Of a stretch of DNA of 55,527 bases, positions 34,461 to 44,080 are shown one piece after another. The stretch's first letter is position 1. Every line of letters begins with the position of its first letter. Under the pieces are notes generated by a model. The model worked only from the letters and a program-made list of their open reading frames with translations, did no database searches and was not told the origin of the DNA. Where the stretch lies: assembly GCA_018242045.1 (NCBI GenBank), contig JAFECR010000024.1, positions 2,850 to 58,376 on the forward strand, written 5' to 3'. The DNA is from Pseudomonadota bacterium (GTDB taxonomy: Bacteria > Pseudomonadota > Gammaproteobacteria > Berkiellales > Berkiellaceae). The translations under genes and the position numbers were made by a program.

Positions 34461-35249
34461 ATGATTTTTATAGCTTATTTTATTATTGGCATTATAACTG
34501 GTGTGATGTCCGGTTTGTTAGGCTTAGGCGGTGGCGTTATTATGGTGCCTGCCTTAACCTTTTTGTTTAGTTGGCAGGCATTTCCTGAACAACATATTAT
34601 GCATCTTGCAACAGGAACCTCACTTGCTGCCATGATCATGACAACCATGATTACAGTTTGGTCTCACAACAAACGCGGCGTAGTTCAATGGTCGCTTTTG
34701 CAATATTTTTTGCCTGGAGCGATGTTAGGATCATTGTTGGGTGTTTACTTTGCTCGATTTATTTCGACCAATCATCTAAAAATTATTTTTGCACTTTTTA
34801 TCATTATTTTAGGACTTCGTTTAATTTGGGGAGCCAATAGAAAGAATAAAATTGCAAAAAACTTTCCACCCAAAATTTTTTTATTTTTGCTCGCAACCTT
34901 GATTGGGATGTTATCAGGAATGATAGGTTTAGGGGGAGGCTTGCTCTTTATTCCACTTTTCTTGTGGCTGGGAAATTCGATGGTTCAAGCCAGCGCTACT
35001 TCTGCCGCATGCGCATTTCCGACAGCCCTCACAGGAGCCTTGATGGCTGCCATCGTGGGGTGGCATATAGAAGGTTTACCGGCTAAGACATGGGGATTTA
35101 TTTATTGGCCAGGAGCACTGACATTTGGATTGGCAAGTTTGATAAGCTCACCTTTTGGTGTTTCGATGGCCCATCATTTGCCCGTTCCCACCCTAAAACG
35201 AATTTTTGGTGGCGTGCTGCTCGTGATTGCTATCCGCTTGTTATGGTAA
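34461..35249 (+). CDS. TSUP (TauE/SafE) family transporter
   Basis: 262 residues from ATG 34461; a longer frame from 34386 overlaps the EAL gene and the repeat. About eight transmembrane helices form two homologous halves, each beginning with the family glycine motif: GVMSGLLGLGGGVIMVPAL (about residue 13) and GMLSGMIGLGGGLLFIPL (about 147). TSUP proteins carry sulfite, sulfoacetate, taurine-related or other organosulfur anions; the substrate here cannot be read. The ribosome site GGAAAGAG is part of repeat copy D. It ends 9 bases before lgt. Confidence 0.9.
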   Translation: MIFIAYFIIGIITGVMSGLLGLGGGVIMVPALTFLFSWQAFPEQHIMHLATGTSLAAMIMTTMITVWSHNKRGVVQWSLLQYFLPGAMLGSLLGVYFARFISTNHLKIIFALFIIILGLRLIWGANRKNKIAKNFPPKIFLFLLATLIGMLSGMIGLGGGLLFIPLFLWLGNSMVQASATSAACAFPTALTGALMAAIVGWHIEGLPAKTWGFIYWPGALTFGLASLISSPFGVSMAHHLPVPTLKRIFGGVLLVIAIRLLW

Positions 35250-35258
35250 ACTTTACCC

Positions 35259-36065
35259 ATGCTACAATATCCCGAAATTAATCCAGTTATCTTGCATATT
35301 ACTGATGCCTTACAGATCCGTTGGTATGGTGTCATGTATTTGCTTGGTTTTGGTATATGTTGGCTAGCGATAAGACTCCGAACTAAAACCCTTCCTTCCT
35401 GGAAAACAACAGATAAACTCAATGATCTCATATTCTATTCTGCTTTGGGCGTTATTCTGGGGGGACGCATTGGTTATATGTTGTTCTATTCTTTGCCAAA
35501 TTGGATAGCGTCACCCACCGAGCTTTTTAAAATTTGGCAAGGTGGGATGTCCTTTCATGGGGGTTTAATTGGCGTCATTGTCTCAACTTGGTTTTTTTGC
35601 AAACGCTATCATGATCCCTTTTGGGAGATAGGAGATATCATCACACCCAGCATTCCTTTAGCGTTAGCTATGGGCAGAATTGGCAACTTTATTAATGGAG
35701 AGTTGTGGGGGCGTATGTCAGAAGTGCCTTGGGCGATGGTTTTTCCTAATGCAGGTCCGTTTCCTCGGCATCCTTCTCAGCTTTATGCTGTTCTTTTAGA
35801 AGGTGTGTTTCTTTTTTGTGTATTATGGATTTATTCCAGTCAACCTCGCAAAACAGGGGCTGTTTCGGGTTTGTTTTTAGTGGGTTATGGTTGTGTACGG
35901 ATCTTTGAAGAATTTTTTCGCCAACCTGATCCTCAATATGGTTATATCGCTTTTGGTTGGTTGACTATGGGGCAGATCCTTTGTTTACCGATGATCATTT
36001 TCGGTTTATATCTTTTGCTGTGCTATGGCAAAACAAAATCCTGTTTTATAAGTTCAAGGTGTTAA
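35259..36065 (+). CDS. lgt: Prolipoprotein diacylglyceryl transferase
   Basis: A 268-residue integral membrane enzyme that attaches diacylglycerol to the lipobox Cys of prolipoproteins. Landmarks are [12 protein letters not shown] near the N-terminus, [18 protein letters not shown], the signature [14 protein letters not shown] (about residues 140-153) and [12 protein letters not shown]. The length is typical (E. coli 291). It is placed directly before thyA, the conserved lgt-thyA pair. Confidence 0.96.
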   Translation: MLQYPEINPVILHITDALQIRWYGVMYLLGFGICWLAIRLRTKTLPSWKTTDKLNDLIFYSALGVILGGRIGYMLFYSLPNWIASPTELFKIWQGGMSFHGGLIGVIVSTWFFCKRYHDPFWEIGDIITPSIPLALAMGRIGNFINGELWGRMSEVPWAMVFPNAGPFPRHPSQLYAVLLEGVFLFCVLWIYSSQPRKTGAVSGLFLVGYGCVRIFEEFFRQPDPQYGYIAFGWLTMGQILCLPMIIFGLYLLLCYGKTKSCFISSRC

Positions 36066-36066
36066 T

Positions 36067-36861
36067 ATGAAAACCTATTTGAATTTACTGCAACATATAT
36101 TAGAACATGGCACCCTCAAACAAGATCGTACTCAGACGGGAACATTAAGTTGTTTTGGCTATCAAATGCGCTATGATTTAAGCCTTGGTTTTCCGTTGGT
36201 TACTACTAAAAAATGTCATCTTCGCTCTATCATTCATGAATTGCTTTGGTTCCTGAAAGGGGATACCAATATTCGTTATTTAAATGATAATGGTGTCACA
36301 ATATGGAACGAATGGGCGAATGAAAAAGGCGATTTGGGCCCGGTGTATGGCAAGCAGTGGCGTTCTTGGACTACACCGGGTGGTAAAACGGTAGATCAAA
36401 TCCAACAAGTGATAGCGCAAATTCGTCAACAACCTGATTCTCGTCGTTTAATTGTTAGTGCTTGGAATGTGGCCGATTTAAATGATATGGCTTTGGCACC
36501 TTGCCATTGCTTGTTTCAGTTTTATGTCAATAATGGCAAATTGTCTTGTCAGCTTTATCAACGAAGCGCAGATGTATTTCTAGGAGTACCCTTTAACATA
36601 GCTTCTTATGCACTGCTTACGATGATGATTGCCCAAGTGTGCGATTTAACGCCAGGCGATTTTGTCCATTCATTTGGTGATGTGCATTTATATTTAAATC
36701 ACATTGAACAAGCCAAATTGCAATTAAGCAGAGCGCCTTTTCCTTTACCTCAAATGGCGATAAATCCCGCAATTAAACATATCGATGCTTTTCGCTTTGA
36801 AGATTTTGTTTTACAAAACTATCAAAGTCACGAAACAATTAAAGCGCCAATTGCGATTTAA
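36067..36861 (+). CDS. thyA: Thymidylate synthase
   Basis: A 264-residue enzyme, the length of E. coli ThyA, converting dUMP to dTMP with methylene-THF. The catalytic Cys is Cys146 in [12 protein letters not shown]. Other blocks are [36 protein letters not shown], and [18 protein letters not shown]. Its start is 1 base after the lgt stop, and folA follows 11 bases later, which pairs the THF-oxidising and reducing enzymes. Confidence 0.97.
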   Translation: MKTYLNLLQHILEHGTLKQDRTQTGTLSCFGYQMRYDLSLGFPLVTTKKCHLRSIIHELLWFLKGDTNIRYLNDNGVTIWNEWANEKGDLGPVYGKQWRSWTTPGGKTVDQIQQVIAQIRQQPDSRRLIVSAWNVADLNDMALAPCHCLFQFYVNNGKLSCQLYQRSADVFLGVPFNIASYALLTMMIAQVCDLTPGDFVHSFGDVHLYLNHIEQAKLQLSRAPFPLPQMAINPAIKHIDAFRFEDFVLQNYQSHETIKAPIAI

Positions 36862-36872
36862 CGGTTTTAATT

Positions 36873-37376
36873 ATGCAAATCATCAGCCTTGTAGTTGCAA
36901 TGACAGAAAATGGTGTAATAGGCCATGATAACCGTTTACTATGGCACCTTCCAAATGATCTTAAGCACTTTAAAGCACTTACGCTGAATAAACCCATTAT
37001 CATGGGGCGAAGAACCTATGAATCTATTGGTAAACCACTCCCTGGAAGACAAAATATTATTCTAACGCATGCGCGCTACTTGCAGATCCCGCAGTGTGAT
37101 ATTGTGCACTCAGTGAATGAAGCTTTAGATATAACAGCCGATGCTGCTGAAATGATGGTGATAGGCGGCGGTGAAATCTATCGACTATTCTTACCACTGG
37201 CAACCTATCTTTATATTACTTATGTTCACGCCAATATTGAGGGTGACACCTCTTTTCCCTTATTTGATCCTTCACAATGGCAAGAAGTGTCACGGCAAAA
37301 GTATCATAAAGATGAAAAGCATCTTTATGATTATAGCTTTGTGGCGTTTAAGCGCCGTCAGGATGTACTAAAGTAA
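36873..37376 (+). CDS. folA: Dihydrofolate reductase
   Basis: A 167-residue enzyme regenerating THF from the DHF made by ThyA. It has the blocks VAMTENGVIGHDNRLLWHLPNDLKHFK (with the acidic active-site Asp), IIMGRRTYESIGKPLPGR, and VIGGGEIYRLFLP near residue 93. Its last 29 bases overlap the convergent ankyrin gene. Confidence 0.96.
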   Translation: MQIISLVVAMTENGVIGHDNRLLWHLPNDLKHFKALTLNKPIIMGRRTYESIGKPLPGRQNIILTHARYLQIPQCDIVHSVNEALDITADAAEMMVIGGGEIYRLFLPLATYLYITYVHANIEGDTSFPLFDPSQWQEVSRQKYHKDEKHLYDYSFVAFKRRQDVLK

Positions 37377-38868
37377 GTGCTATATTTTCCAGCGCGATGC
37401 TTGGTATATAGGGAGATCCTATCTGGGGCTTTATATCCGTATGATTAACATTTGTGATAGTTTCTTGTTTCACGCTATCTGTTAATACATCTTGAATTTG
37501 CAGCATGCTGGTATTGTGATGTGCCAACATTTTTTGGCTTACAGGTTCATCCATGAGCACTTCTTTTATTTGAAGTATTGGATTTTTGTTTTCCATCGCA
37601 TCTGTTGCTGGTGTGATTGTGCTTAGTGCTTGTATTTTGTTAGAGTGTGTTGTCGTTGTATTGGTATCATGATCAATATTAATATCAGTCTGATTTTCTT
37701 GTGCAGCAGATTGTTGTTTTTCTGCAGCATGATTGATTAAATAATCACGAACTTCTACAACTTTGTCGCGAAGTACTGAAAGAGACTGATAATCATTTAA
37801 CTTTTCAATGATCTTTTCAAGTCTAGTTAATACGGTATCTCCCTCTTCATTTTTATATTCAAGAGAGACCCCTAGGTGTAAAAGCAAATCTATTGCTTTA
37901 TAATTAAATTGAGTCGCCGCTATAAATAACCCATCTTGGATTTCACATCCCACATCAAGAAGCGTTACTAATGAATTCATATTTTGATTTAATATTGCGC
38001 ATTTAACCATGCCATCGGTGTTCGCACCATGTTCGATAAGTGTTTTAATGCCTTCTTCAAAGCCAATGATAACAGCATAGTTTAGTGGCGTGTTTCCTGC
38101 TTTATCAGCCGCATCGATATCAGTTTGCGATAAGATTAATTCATTCAATTGCTCAAGCTCGCCTTTGATGACAGCAATGTGTAAAGAAGACAACTGAAGT
38201 TGTTCTTTGCCACTATCAAGAAGCAGATTAATGATGTTTAAATCTTTTGAGTCAATTGCATTATAAAGGGGAGAAGAATAATGTAGATCTTTTAACATTT
38301 GAGGTGTCATTTCATACTCAAATTGAAGATCTGTTTTGGCACCTTTATCAAGCAATAACTTCACAACCTCAGCATTACCGTGTCTTGCTGCTATGCAAAT
38401 GGGAAAATCATTAGCCCATGATTTGTTTACATCAGCGCCATGCTGAATAAGCGCAATGGCAATGTCTGGGCTATGTCTAAGCAATGCCTTAGCCAACAAG
38501 GTTGGTTCTAAATTGGGATTAGCGCCATGTTCTAGCAACAAAGTTGCTAAAGCAGTATCTCCGCTTTGAACGGCATATTTTAATGAATTGCCAATGTTTG
38601 GATCAGCGCCTTCGTTAAGCAGCCATTTTACAGTATTAATATCATGTTCAATAACAGCGCGGGTGATGGCAGCCGTTTTAGAGCCAAAACTGCTGTACGG
38701 AGCATAATCTGCATTAATATTAGCGCCAATATTTAAATAATAAGAAGCGAGACTTAAATCTTTTTGATTGACAGCGTCAATAAATTTATTGTTGAGAGAT
38801 TGTCCCCAAGAGAAACCATAAAATAAGTCTTGAGAGTAGTTAGATAACTTAGTCAGGAAATTATACAT
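37348..38868 (-). CDS. Ankyrin-repeat protein
   Basis: 506 residues, with AGGG about 8 bases upstream of the ATG. There is no signal peptide. Roughly ten ankyrin repeats occupy about residues 25-360 (e.g. NTVKWLLNEGADPN, DTALATLLLEHGANPN, AEVVKLLLDKGAKTD, NTPLNYAVIIGFEEGIKTLIEHGANTD). The C-terminal 140 residues are low in repeats, with Gln/Asn/Thr-rich and charged segments. Ankyrin proteins without a signal peptide are frequent type IV secretion substrates in Legionella and Coxiella; that role is inference here. The 3' end overlaps folA. Confidence 0.9.
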   Translation of the reverse strand: MYNFLTKLSNYSQDLFYGFSWGQSLNNKFIDAVNQKDLSLASYYLNIGANINADYAPYSSFGSKTAAITRAVIEHDINTVKWLLNEGADPNIGNSLKYAVQSGDTALATLLLEHGANPNLEPTLLAKALLRHSPDIAIALIQHGADVNKSWANDFPICIAARHGNAEVVKLLLDKGAKTDLQFEYEMTPQMLKDLHYSSPLYNAIDSKDLNIINLLLDSGKEQLQLSSLHIAVIKGELEQLNELILSQTDIDAADKAGNTPLNYAVIIGFEEGIKTLIEHGANTDGMVKCAILNQNMNSLVTLLDVGCEIQDGLFIAATQFNYKAIDLLLHLGVSLEYKNEEGDTVLTRLEKIIEKLNDYQSLSVLRDKVVEVRDYLINHAAEKQQSAAQENQTDINIDHDTNTTTTHSNKIQALSTITPATDAMENKNPILQIKEVLMDEPVSQKMLAHHNTSMLQIQDVLTDSVKQETITNVNHTDIKPQIGSPYIPSIALENIALTLVHPDGA

Positions 38869-39188
38869 AAATTTACCCTATAAAATTAGTTTGTAAGTTA
38901 ACAACGTATGATTTTACCTGAAAGTGATAATAGGCTCAACGAATATTGAAAAGAGAACATGGATTTGAGCATGAATTTACAAAAATAATTTCGCAAATAA
39001 TTTAAAAAAATAGAATTGAAAAAAGAGAATACATAAAGAGAAATTATTGATACCTAAAATAGACTGCGTTAACATACACCGGTGCAATTGAGGAAAATGA
39101 ATCTTTAATTGCCAGCGCACATTGAAGATGCACCAACACCTTCAACGTGCTAACCATAAGCAAAAAATTAAGAAGGAATTTTTCACCC
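38869..39188. other. AT-rich intergenic region with one hairpin
   Basis: 320 bases with no gene recognised. It is AT-rich throughout and contains one inverted repeat at 39114-39151 near its right end. No convincing promoter or transposon remnant is seen. Confidence 0.5.
39114..39151 (+). other. Hairpin upstream of the micro-ORF cassette
   Basis: AGCGCACATTGAAG and CTTCAACGTGCT pair imperfectly around a 12-base loop, 38 bases before the 25-codon ORF. It could be a regulatory leader structure. Confidence 0.5.
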
Positions 39189-39266
39189 ATGGCTGAACGC
39201 AAATCTAACACACTCATCATCTTTCAAGAAGTCTTGCATCTCGCAAACTATCGCTTTTTAACCTAA
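39189..39266 (+). CDS. 25-residue micro-ORF (possible leader peptide)
   Basis: ATG 39189 is preceded by AAGGAA about 12 bases upstream. The peptide begins MAERKSNTLIIFQEVLHLA and ends NYRFLT. It lies 64 bases before the winged-helix gene and just after a hairpin. The arrangement resembles a translated leader, but no family is known. The 45-codon ORF downstream shares the EVLHL motif. Confidence 0.4.
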   Translation: MAERKSNTLIIFQEVLHLANYRFLT

Positions 39267-39330
39267 AAATCGATTTTTTGAGTTATTTCAATCTTAGGTA
39301 AATTACCAAACCTAGTTTATTGGAAGTATT

Positions 39331-39750
39331 ATGCAAGATGTTGCTTTCTCTTTTATTTGCCAAGCGAAACCCTGCTCCTTTGCAAAATGGTTCGCTTTTC
39401 TTAGAAAAATCATTGAGCATTCGATGCTTGATGAAGCAGAAAAATTTCTAGGATGTTGGCTTGCCACCCAATGTGCAAATAACTTGTCGTTTACCTGTTC
39501 GTTTAATTACGAACAGATCTCTTTAGCGGTGCATAAACCTTCGCGCAAGGTACATCGCATTCTTACTCGTTTACGAACCATGGGTTTTTTGATAGCCGAT
39601 ATTCCTATTTACTATGGCGAGCTGAGCATTGAAATGGTGCAAACGGTGCGCACTTTTAAACTTGTTTTTCCAGGCGTTGCTTTTCAGGAGGAAGGAATAC
39701 GATTGCCTTATATGAGAGGCCGACCCAAAATTACCCTAAATTTAATATAG
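39331..39750 (+). CDS. Probable winged-helix DNA-binding protein
   Basis: 139 residues with five cysteines (10, 15, 42, 48 and 56). The middle (about residues 55-90) reads as a helix-turn-helix with wing: SFNYEQISLAVHKPSRKVHRILTRLRTMGFL, where the last part looks like a recognition helix. The C-terminus is basic (RGRPKITLNLI). It could be a transcription regulator or a replicon-type protein. No specific family is recognised. GGAAG precedes the ATG. Confidence 0.65.
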   Translation: MQDVAFSFICQAKPCSFAKWFAFLRKIIEHSMLDEAEKFLGCWLATQCANNLSFTCSFNYEQISLAVHKPSRKVHRILTRLRTMGFLIADIPIYYGELSIEMVQTVRTFKLVFPGVAFQEEGIRLPYMRGRPKITLNLI

Positions 39751-39778
39751 TTCGAACGCGTTAGGCAGGAGTTGTAAA

Positions 39779-39916
39779 ATGTCAAATCATGATGGAAGCT
39801 ATATGCTGAATGAGGTCCTTCATTTATTAGAGAAATATGGCTTTTTTGAAGTATTAGAGAAATTTGGCGCTTTTAAAGAACCCAAAAAAAATAGTGTTGT
39901 TAAAAATTGTAGATGA
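39779..39916 (+). CDS. 45-residue micro-ORF
   Basis: ATG 39779 has GGAG at 9 bases. The peptide (MSNHDGSYMLNEVLHLLEKYGFFEVLEKFG...) is predicted helical, with an internal duplication EVLHLLEKYG / EVLEKFG. It shares EVLHL with the 25-residue ORF upstream. Function is unknown. Confidence 0.5.
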   Translation: MSNHDGSYMLNEVLHLLEKYGFFEVLEKFGAFKEPKKNSVVKNCR

Positions 39917-39973
39917 AACGGCTAGAGGATTGTTATTTACAAGATAAAGGGATGCATTTTTTAAAAATTAGCT

Positions 39974-41269
39974 TCATGCTAAGTTAAGATCATCAATTTT
40001 AATTTCTTGGTTTGCATCGTGAATATGTCGTTTTGCAATATCTCTGATTTGTTCATCACAGTCAAACTGGCATTCTTGTAGCAAATCTTCAGGTAGTAAC
40101 TCATGTTTAATTAGTAATAATACTGCTTCTTTTCTACATCTTGAGCAAGGAGAATGCTCATAAAGCCACAAAAGACAATTTATCAAACCAGGTTCCATGT
40201 GTTTTTTGCAAATTTTTATTAAGCTCTCAGCTATTTCATGAATTTTGTGTTCATCTAAATCATCTCTTAGCATCGATTCAATCAACTGATAATCTCCAAC
40301 TTGATAATTGTGAATAAATAACCCAATATGTTTATTGAAGGAGATATTATCTTCATTACACAAGCTAATTGCCAATTCATGTATCATGTGATGTTGTGAA
40401 TTTGACAATGCCTTAATAGCTGCGTTTTGGATTTCATGGTCTTGCGAAAGTGCCAAGCCAAGTACCATTTCGTTGATACGAGGAAATGCGCGCCTTGCAA
40501 AAAAAGTTAAATAACGTATACATTGATTTTTTCTGGTTTCTGTTATTAAATTATTAAAAATAAAGTTAATTTGTTCATGTGTGGCATATTTTTCACCAAA
40601 AAGACCAATATAGTAATGATACGGGCCTTTATCTTCTTCAATAAAAGTTAGAATTTCTTTAAAATCAGGTCGCCAATTTTCTTTATTTGTTTGAGAAGGG
40701 TGACTTTGCATTGCTTGTAAGAATGCAGCAATGGATGGATTGTCATCAGCATTGAGTTTTAAAAACGACGATGCATTTTCTCCAAAGATAGTGCTAGCGT
40801 AGTCAAATAGCCAATCACCATAACACAATTTATTTTCAAGGATCTGCTTACCTATTACTTGGGAAATATGTAATAGTCCTAATAAACCATCCAGTTCAAT
40901 GATAGCCTGCCCGCAAATGTCTACATCATCGCCTTGTAGATCAAATTTTTGATAAAGTGCCTCTTTTGCAGGGGTAATGCCTTGCATTGCAATCAATTTA
41001 CAAAGCTCAACCACTTGTGTTTCACTATCAGGTGTAGAAACGAGGATATTGACTATTTTAGGGAAATAAAAAAGCTCTCTTTTGGTTAAACAAAGCAAAG
41101 CGTACAACCATGGTGCGCGATGGGTTTGTAGGTGTGAGCCATAGATTTGATCTACTGCGCAAGTAGATAAAATTGCTTCTTCATAGCCATTGTCACCGTG
41201 CATTTTAATATGTTGATATGCACGTCCTAAACCTTTTTTTAAGGCGTCCTGAAAAGTTTTTGGATTCAT
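39974..41269 (-). CDS. Alpha-helical repeat protein (HEAT-like)
   Basis: 431 residues from ATG 41269; a TTG at 41284 gives five more residues. It is all-helical, with paired helices and short turns. The C-terminal half (about 220-430) suggests degenerate HEAT-type repeats, for example HEIQNAAIKALSNSQHHMIHELAIS and RCRKEAVLLLIKH..LPEDLLQECQ. There is no signal peptide or membrane segment. The product may be a scaffold or a secreted protein; neither is shown. It sits beside the ankyrin gene and the micro-ORF cassette in an accessory block. Confidence 0.8.
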   Translation of the reverse strand: MNPKTFQDALKKGLGRAYQHIKMHGDNGYEEAILSTCAVDQIYGSHLQTHRAPWLYALLCLTKRELFYFPKIVNILVSTPDSETQVVELCKLIAMQGITPAKEALYQKFDLQGDDVDICGQAIIELDGLLGLLHISQVIGKQILENKLCYGDWLFDYASTIFGENASSFLKLNADDNPSIAAFLQAMQSHPSQTNKENWRPDFKEILTFIEEDKGPYHYYIGLFGEKYATHEQINFIFNNLITETRKNQCIRYLTFFARRAFPRINEMVLGLALSQDHEIQNAAIKALSNSQHHMIHELAISLCNEDNISFNKHIGLFIHNYQVGDYQLIESMLRDDLDEHKIHEIAESLIKICKKHMEPGLINCLLWLYEHSPCSRCRKEAVLLLIKHELLPEDLLQECQFDCDEQIRDIAKRHIHDANQEIKIDDLNLA

Positions 41270-41302
41270 GGGTATTCTTGTCAATTAAATATTTATTTCA
41301 AT

Positions 41303-41329
41303 ATACCTATAATGAGTAGCGATAGGTAT
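41303..41329. promoter_or_regulatory. Inverted repeat in the promoter region of the HEAT-like gene
   Basis: ATACCTAT and ATAGGTAT are perfect 8-base arms with an 11-base spacer, 34 bases upstream of ATG 41269. Such a dyad could be an operator; no binding protein can be named. Confidence 0.4.
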
Positions 41330-41518
41330 GAAAACAAGATGAAACAGCTCAATGCTTTGATAAATAAATTGAGAGCATTGGATTTAGGTTTATATACAGT
41401 TAGCAAAATTCTTTTAATACTATCGCCACTATCGCAACCGATGACAAAGGGTAATTGTCAGCCGACCTTTAGTAGCTTATAATTCACTTCTTTTAAGTTA
41501 AATTTCTGTCTCTAAATA

Positions 41519-42196
41519 ATGTCAAAACTTTCTCCTAAATGGGTTGGCGCAGTTGCCCACTATGTCAGTAAGGCATTGGTTAAAACACTAAGCGTGGATA
41601 TCCGGCTACACCCCGATGTCATCATAGATAATCAATATGTTTATGCTTTTTGGCATGATAAGCAATTTGCACCAATTATGTTGTTGGCTAATTCTGCTTT
41701 GGGTCAAGGAAAACATGCTTGTTTTGTAAGCGCATCTAAAGATGGAGAGATGTTAGCGGAATGGTTAAGACGTTTAGGTTATTATCTTGTAAGGGGATCT
41801 TCTAGCCGAAAAGCTTTAAGTGGGTTGGTTAATTTGATTGCGGCTACCAAAGCAGGCTATTCAGTGGGGATCACAGCAGATGGTCCTCGTGGCCCCTATC
41901 ATAAATCAAAAACGGGAGCTGCCTTTTTGGCTTTTAAAGCTGGAATAGGGTTGATCCCTTTAGGGGTTGCGTACTCTGCTAAATGGCAATTTAATAAATC
42001 TTGGGATAAATATCAGTTGCCCAAACCCTTTGCAAAAGCAATCATTTATATTGGGGCGCCGTTATATATTACAGATCTTAGCGATATGGATTTGATCGTT
42101 TCCCAAGTAGACCAAGCAATTGAAATTTCAGATCAAAAGGCAATGGCAATTCTTAAAGATCGCACTCAGGCGGAACAAACCATTGAATTAGCATGA
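41519..42196 (+). CDS. DUF374 lysophospholipid acyltransferase-like protein
   Basis: 225 residues. The DUF374 blocks are present: YAFWHDKQFAPIML near residue 42 (the acyltransferase HxxxxD-like site is WHDKQ), FVSASKDGEMLAEWLRRLGY, RGSSSRKAL, and ITADGPRGP near residue 118. It is probably an inner-membrane-associated acyltransferase of lipid A or phospholipid type. It is convergent with the EamA gene, with 2 bases between the stops. Confidence 0.88.
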   Translation: MSKLSPKWVGAVAHYVSKALVKTLSVDIRLHPDVIIDNQYVYAFWHDKQFAPIMLLANSALGQGKHACFVSASKDGEMLAEWLRRLGYYLVRGSSSRKALSGLVNLIAATKAGYSVGITADGPRGPYHKSKTGAAFLAFKAGIGLIPLGVAYSAKWQFNKSWDKYQLPKPFAKAIIYIGAPLYITDLSDMDLIVSQVDQAIEISDQKAMAILKDRTQAEQTIELA

Positions 42197-42198
42197 TG

Positions 42199-43140
42199 TC
42201 ATGAGGTTTGAGTTAGCGCTTTCTTCTTTAAGAAAGCAGGCCGCCAACCAGTGCCAATCACAATAGAAGCTAAAACTAAGCCTATGCCAGCGATATCATA
42301 CCAATGTAAGTATTCGTCTAAGAAGCAGATTGCTAATAACGTAGTGACAACAGGCATAATACCGCCAAAAATCCCGCCAGTGCTTGCGGGGATTAGGGTT
42401 AGCCCCCATGCCCAAGCCCAAAAGAATATAAGGCTGCTAATAGCGGCAACGAGAATTAAACTGCCTTCCCAACTGGAAAAGACGCTAAGATCAAAAGAAT
42501 TTGTTATTAAAGCACAAGGTAGTAAGGTAATAAACCCTACCAGGTTAGCAATGAGAGATACGCCTAAAGGCGTCATCCTTCTGGCAAGCTTACGACTTAG
42601 AATGGAATACATTGCTTCGGGGATCATAGCTAGAAACACTAAGACATCACCAAAATAAGTATGTTCTGTATTTAAGTTGCCTTCAAAATGATCAAGATTG
42701 ATGATTAAAATGCCTAACATGGCGAGAAAGAGAGCACCCACCTTTGACAAATTAAGACGTTCGTTTAACATCCAAATGGCACAAAGTGCAATAATAGCAG
42801 GCAAGGTGCTGCCAACAATACCAGCAGCAGTGGCGGTAGTATGTTGTAAGCCCCAGACAAAAAGTAAATTAAATAAAAAAGCTGCAAAAACGCCTTGCAG
42901 TATGGCATAAGCCCAGTCGTTAAATGAAAGTTTACCTTCAGGATGTCTTGGGTCAATGATGGTAGTCTTTGTCATGAATAATGTCGCTGAGAGTATCACC
43001 GAGCTAATAAAAAAGCGGCTTGCTAATAACATGAACATTGGCATGAAATTAAGAAGATATTTACTGGTGACAACGTTAATGCTAATACCAGCTTGAGCTA
43101 AAGCCAGCGCAATATATCCAACAAGGAGAGGGCGATGCAT
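42199..43140 (-). CDS. EamA-family drug/metabolite transporter
   Basis: A 313-residue integral membrane protein with about ten transmembrane helices in two homologous EamA halves. Block 1 ends near FLAMLGILIINLDHF, and block 2 begins near ..GDVLVFLAMIPEAMYSIL. The second half contains SLIFFWAWAWGLTLIPASTGGIFGGIMPVVT, a typical EamA helix. The substrate cannot be read from sequence. It stands alone on the minus strand. Confidence 0.9.
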   Translation of the reverse strand: MHRPLLVGYIALALAQAGISINVVTSKYLLNFMPMFMLLASRFFISSVILSATLFMTKTTIIDPRHPEGKLSFNDWAYAILQGVFAAFLFNLLFVWGLQHTTATAAGIVGSTLPAIIALCAIWMLNERLNLSKVGALFLAMLGILIINLDHFEGNLNTEHTYFGDVLVFLAMIPEAMYSILSRKLARRMTPLGVSLIANLVGFITLLPCALITNSFDLSVFSSWEGSLILVAAISSLIFFWAWAWGLTLIPASTGGIFGGIMPVVTTLLAICFLDEYLHWYDIAGIGLVLASIVIGTGWRPAFLKKKALTQTS

Positions 43141-43256
43141 GATTAATCCGAATAAATTAACAAAAGGCAGTAAACGTTAAAAGTCTAGCAGATAATTTAT
43201 TGCTTAGTAATATTATTCGATGTAAAGTAAAAAAAAGTCGATAAGTGGAAGAAAAA

Positions 43257-44072
43257 CTAAAACAATTGGCACTGCGAGCAAAAATAAGTTGCGCGTTGCC
43301 CAAGTTGAATTAATTTCACTGGCGATTGACAACGATAGCAAGGTTGGTCTTCACGATCATAAACTGTTAAGGCTTGGCTAAAGTAGCCTGGCTTACCATC
43401 ATATTGGTAAAAGTCTTTAAGGGTGGTACCACCACTTTTTATCGCCTTCTTTAACACTTGTTGTATGGCTCGATGTAGCTGTTTACATTGGGTCAGCGAT
43501 AGGTGATATGAAAGGGTTTGAGGATGAATTTTGGCTAAGAACAAACATTCATTAGCATAGATATTCCCAATGCCGACAATAATGCGTTGGTTCATGAGAA
43601 AGGTTTTGATGTTGCTTCGATGTTTTTGAGTTTGTTCGTAAAGCGAGTCAACTGTAAAGGACTTATCTAACGGCTCTATGCCAAGATGTGCAAGTTGAGG
43701 TAATGGATCTGTTTGCTCAAATAAGACTGCGCCAAAACGGCGCGGATCATTAAAGCGTAGAATTTTGCCGCTATTCAAAAAGCATTCAAAGTGATCATGC
43801 TTTCTTGGCAAAGTGTGTTTATTGACGATAGCAAGTGTTCCTGACATACCTAAATGGATCACTAAGTTTCCAGTAGAAAAACTAACTATTATATATTTTG
43901 CACGACGAGATACTGCTAAAACACGCTGATTTTTAAGTTGTTTTTGGATAACGCGGGTATTGATTGGCCATCTTAAGCGAGGTTCATGAACTTTAATGTT
44001 TTGTATGATGTGGCCAATAAGGAAAGGTGCAATCCCTCGACAAGTTGTTTCAACTTCGGGTAATTCTGGCAT
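43257..44072 (-). CDS. mutM: Formamidopyrimidine-DNA glycosylase
   Basis: A 271-residue base-excision repair enzyme removing 8-oxoguanine. The N-terminus MPELPEVET has the catalytic Pro2/Glu3. IGNIYANECLFLAKIHP is the helix-two-turn-helix region. The C-terminal zinc finger is C-x2-C...C-x2-C (CYRCQSPVKL...YFCSQCQ). It is the last gene of a five-gene minus-strand run, 8 bases after purD. Confidence 0.95.
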   Translation of the reverse strand: MPELPEVETTCRGIAPFLIGHIIQNIKVHEPRLRWPINTRVIQKQLKNQRVLAVSRRAKYIIVSFSTGNLVIHLGMSGTLAIVNKHTLPRKHDHFECFLNSGKILRFNDPRRFGAVLFEQTDPLPQLAHLGIEPLDKSFTVDSLYEQTQKHRSNIKTFLMNQRIIVGIGNIYANECLFLAKIHPQTLSYHLSLTQCKQLHRAIQQVLKKAIKSGGTTLKDFYQYDGKPGYFSQALTVYDREDQPCYRCQSPVKLIQLGQRATYFCSQCQLF

Positions 44073-44080
44073 TGGTATTC

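Noticed and set aside
41339..41482. A 47-codon plus-strand ORF (MKQLNALINKLRALDLGLY...)
   Set aside because: No suitable ribosome site and no recognisable pattern; it fills the promoter region of the HEAT-like gene. Left out of the feature list.
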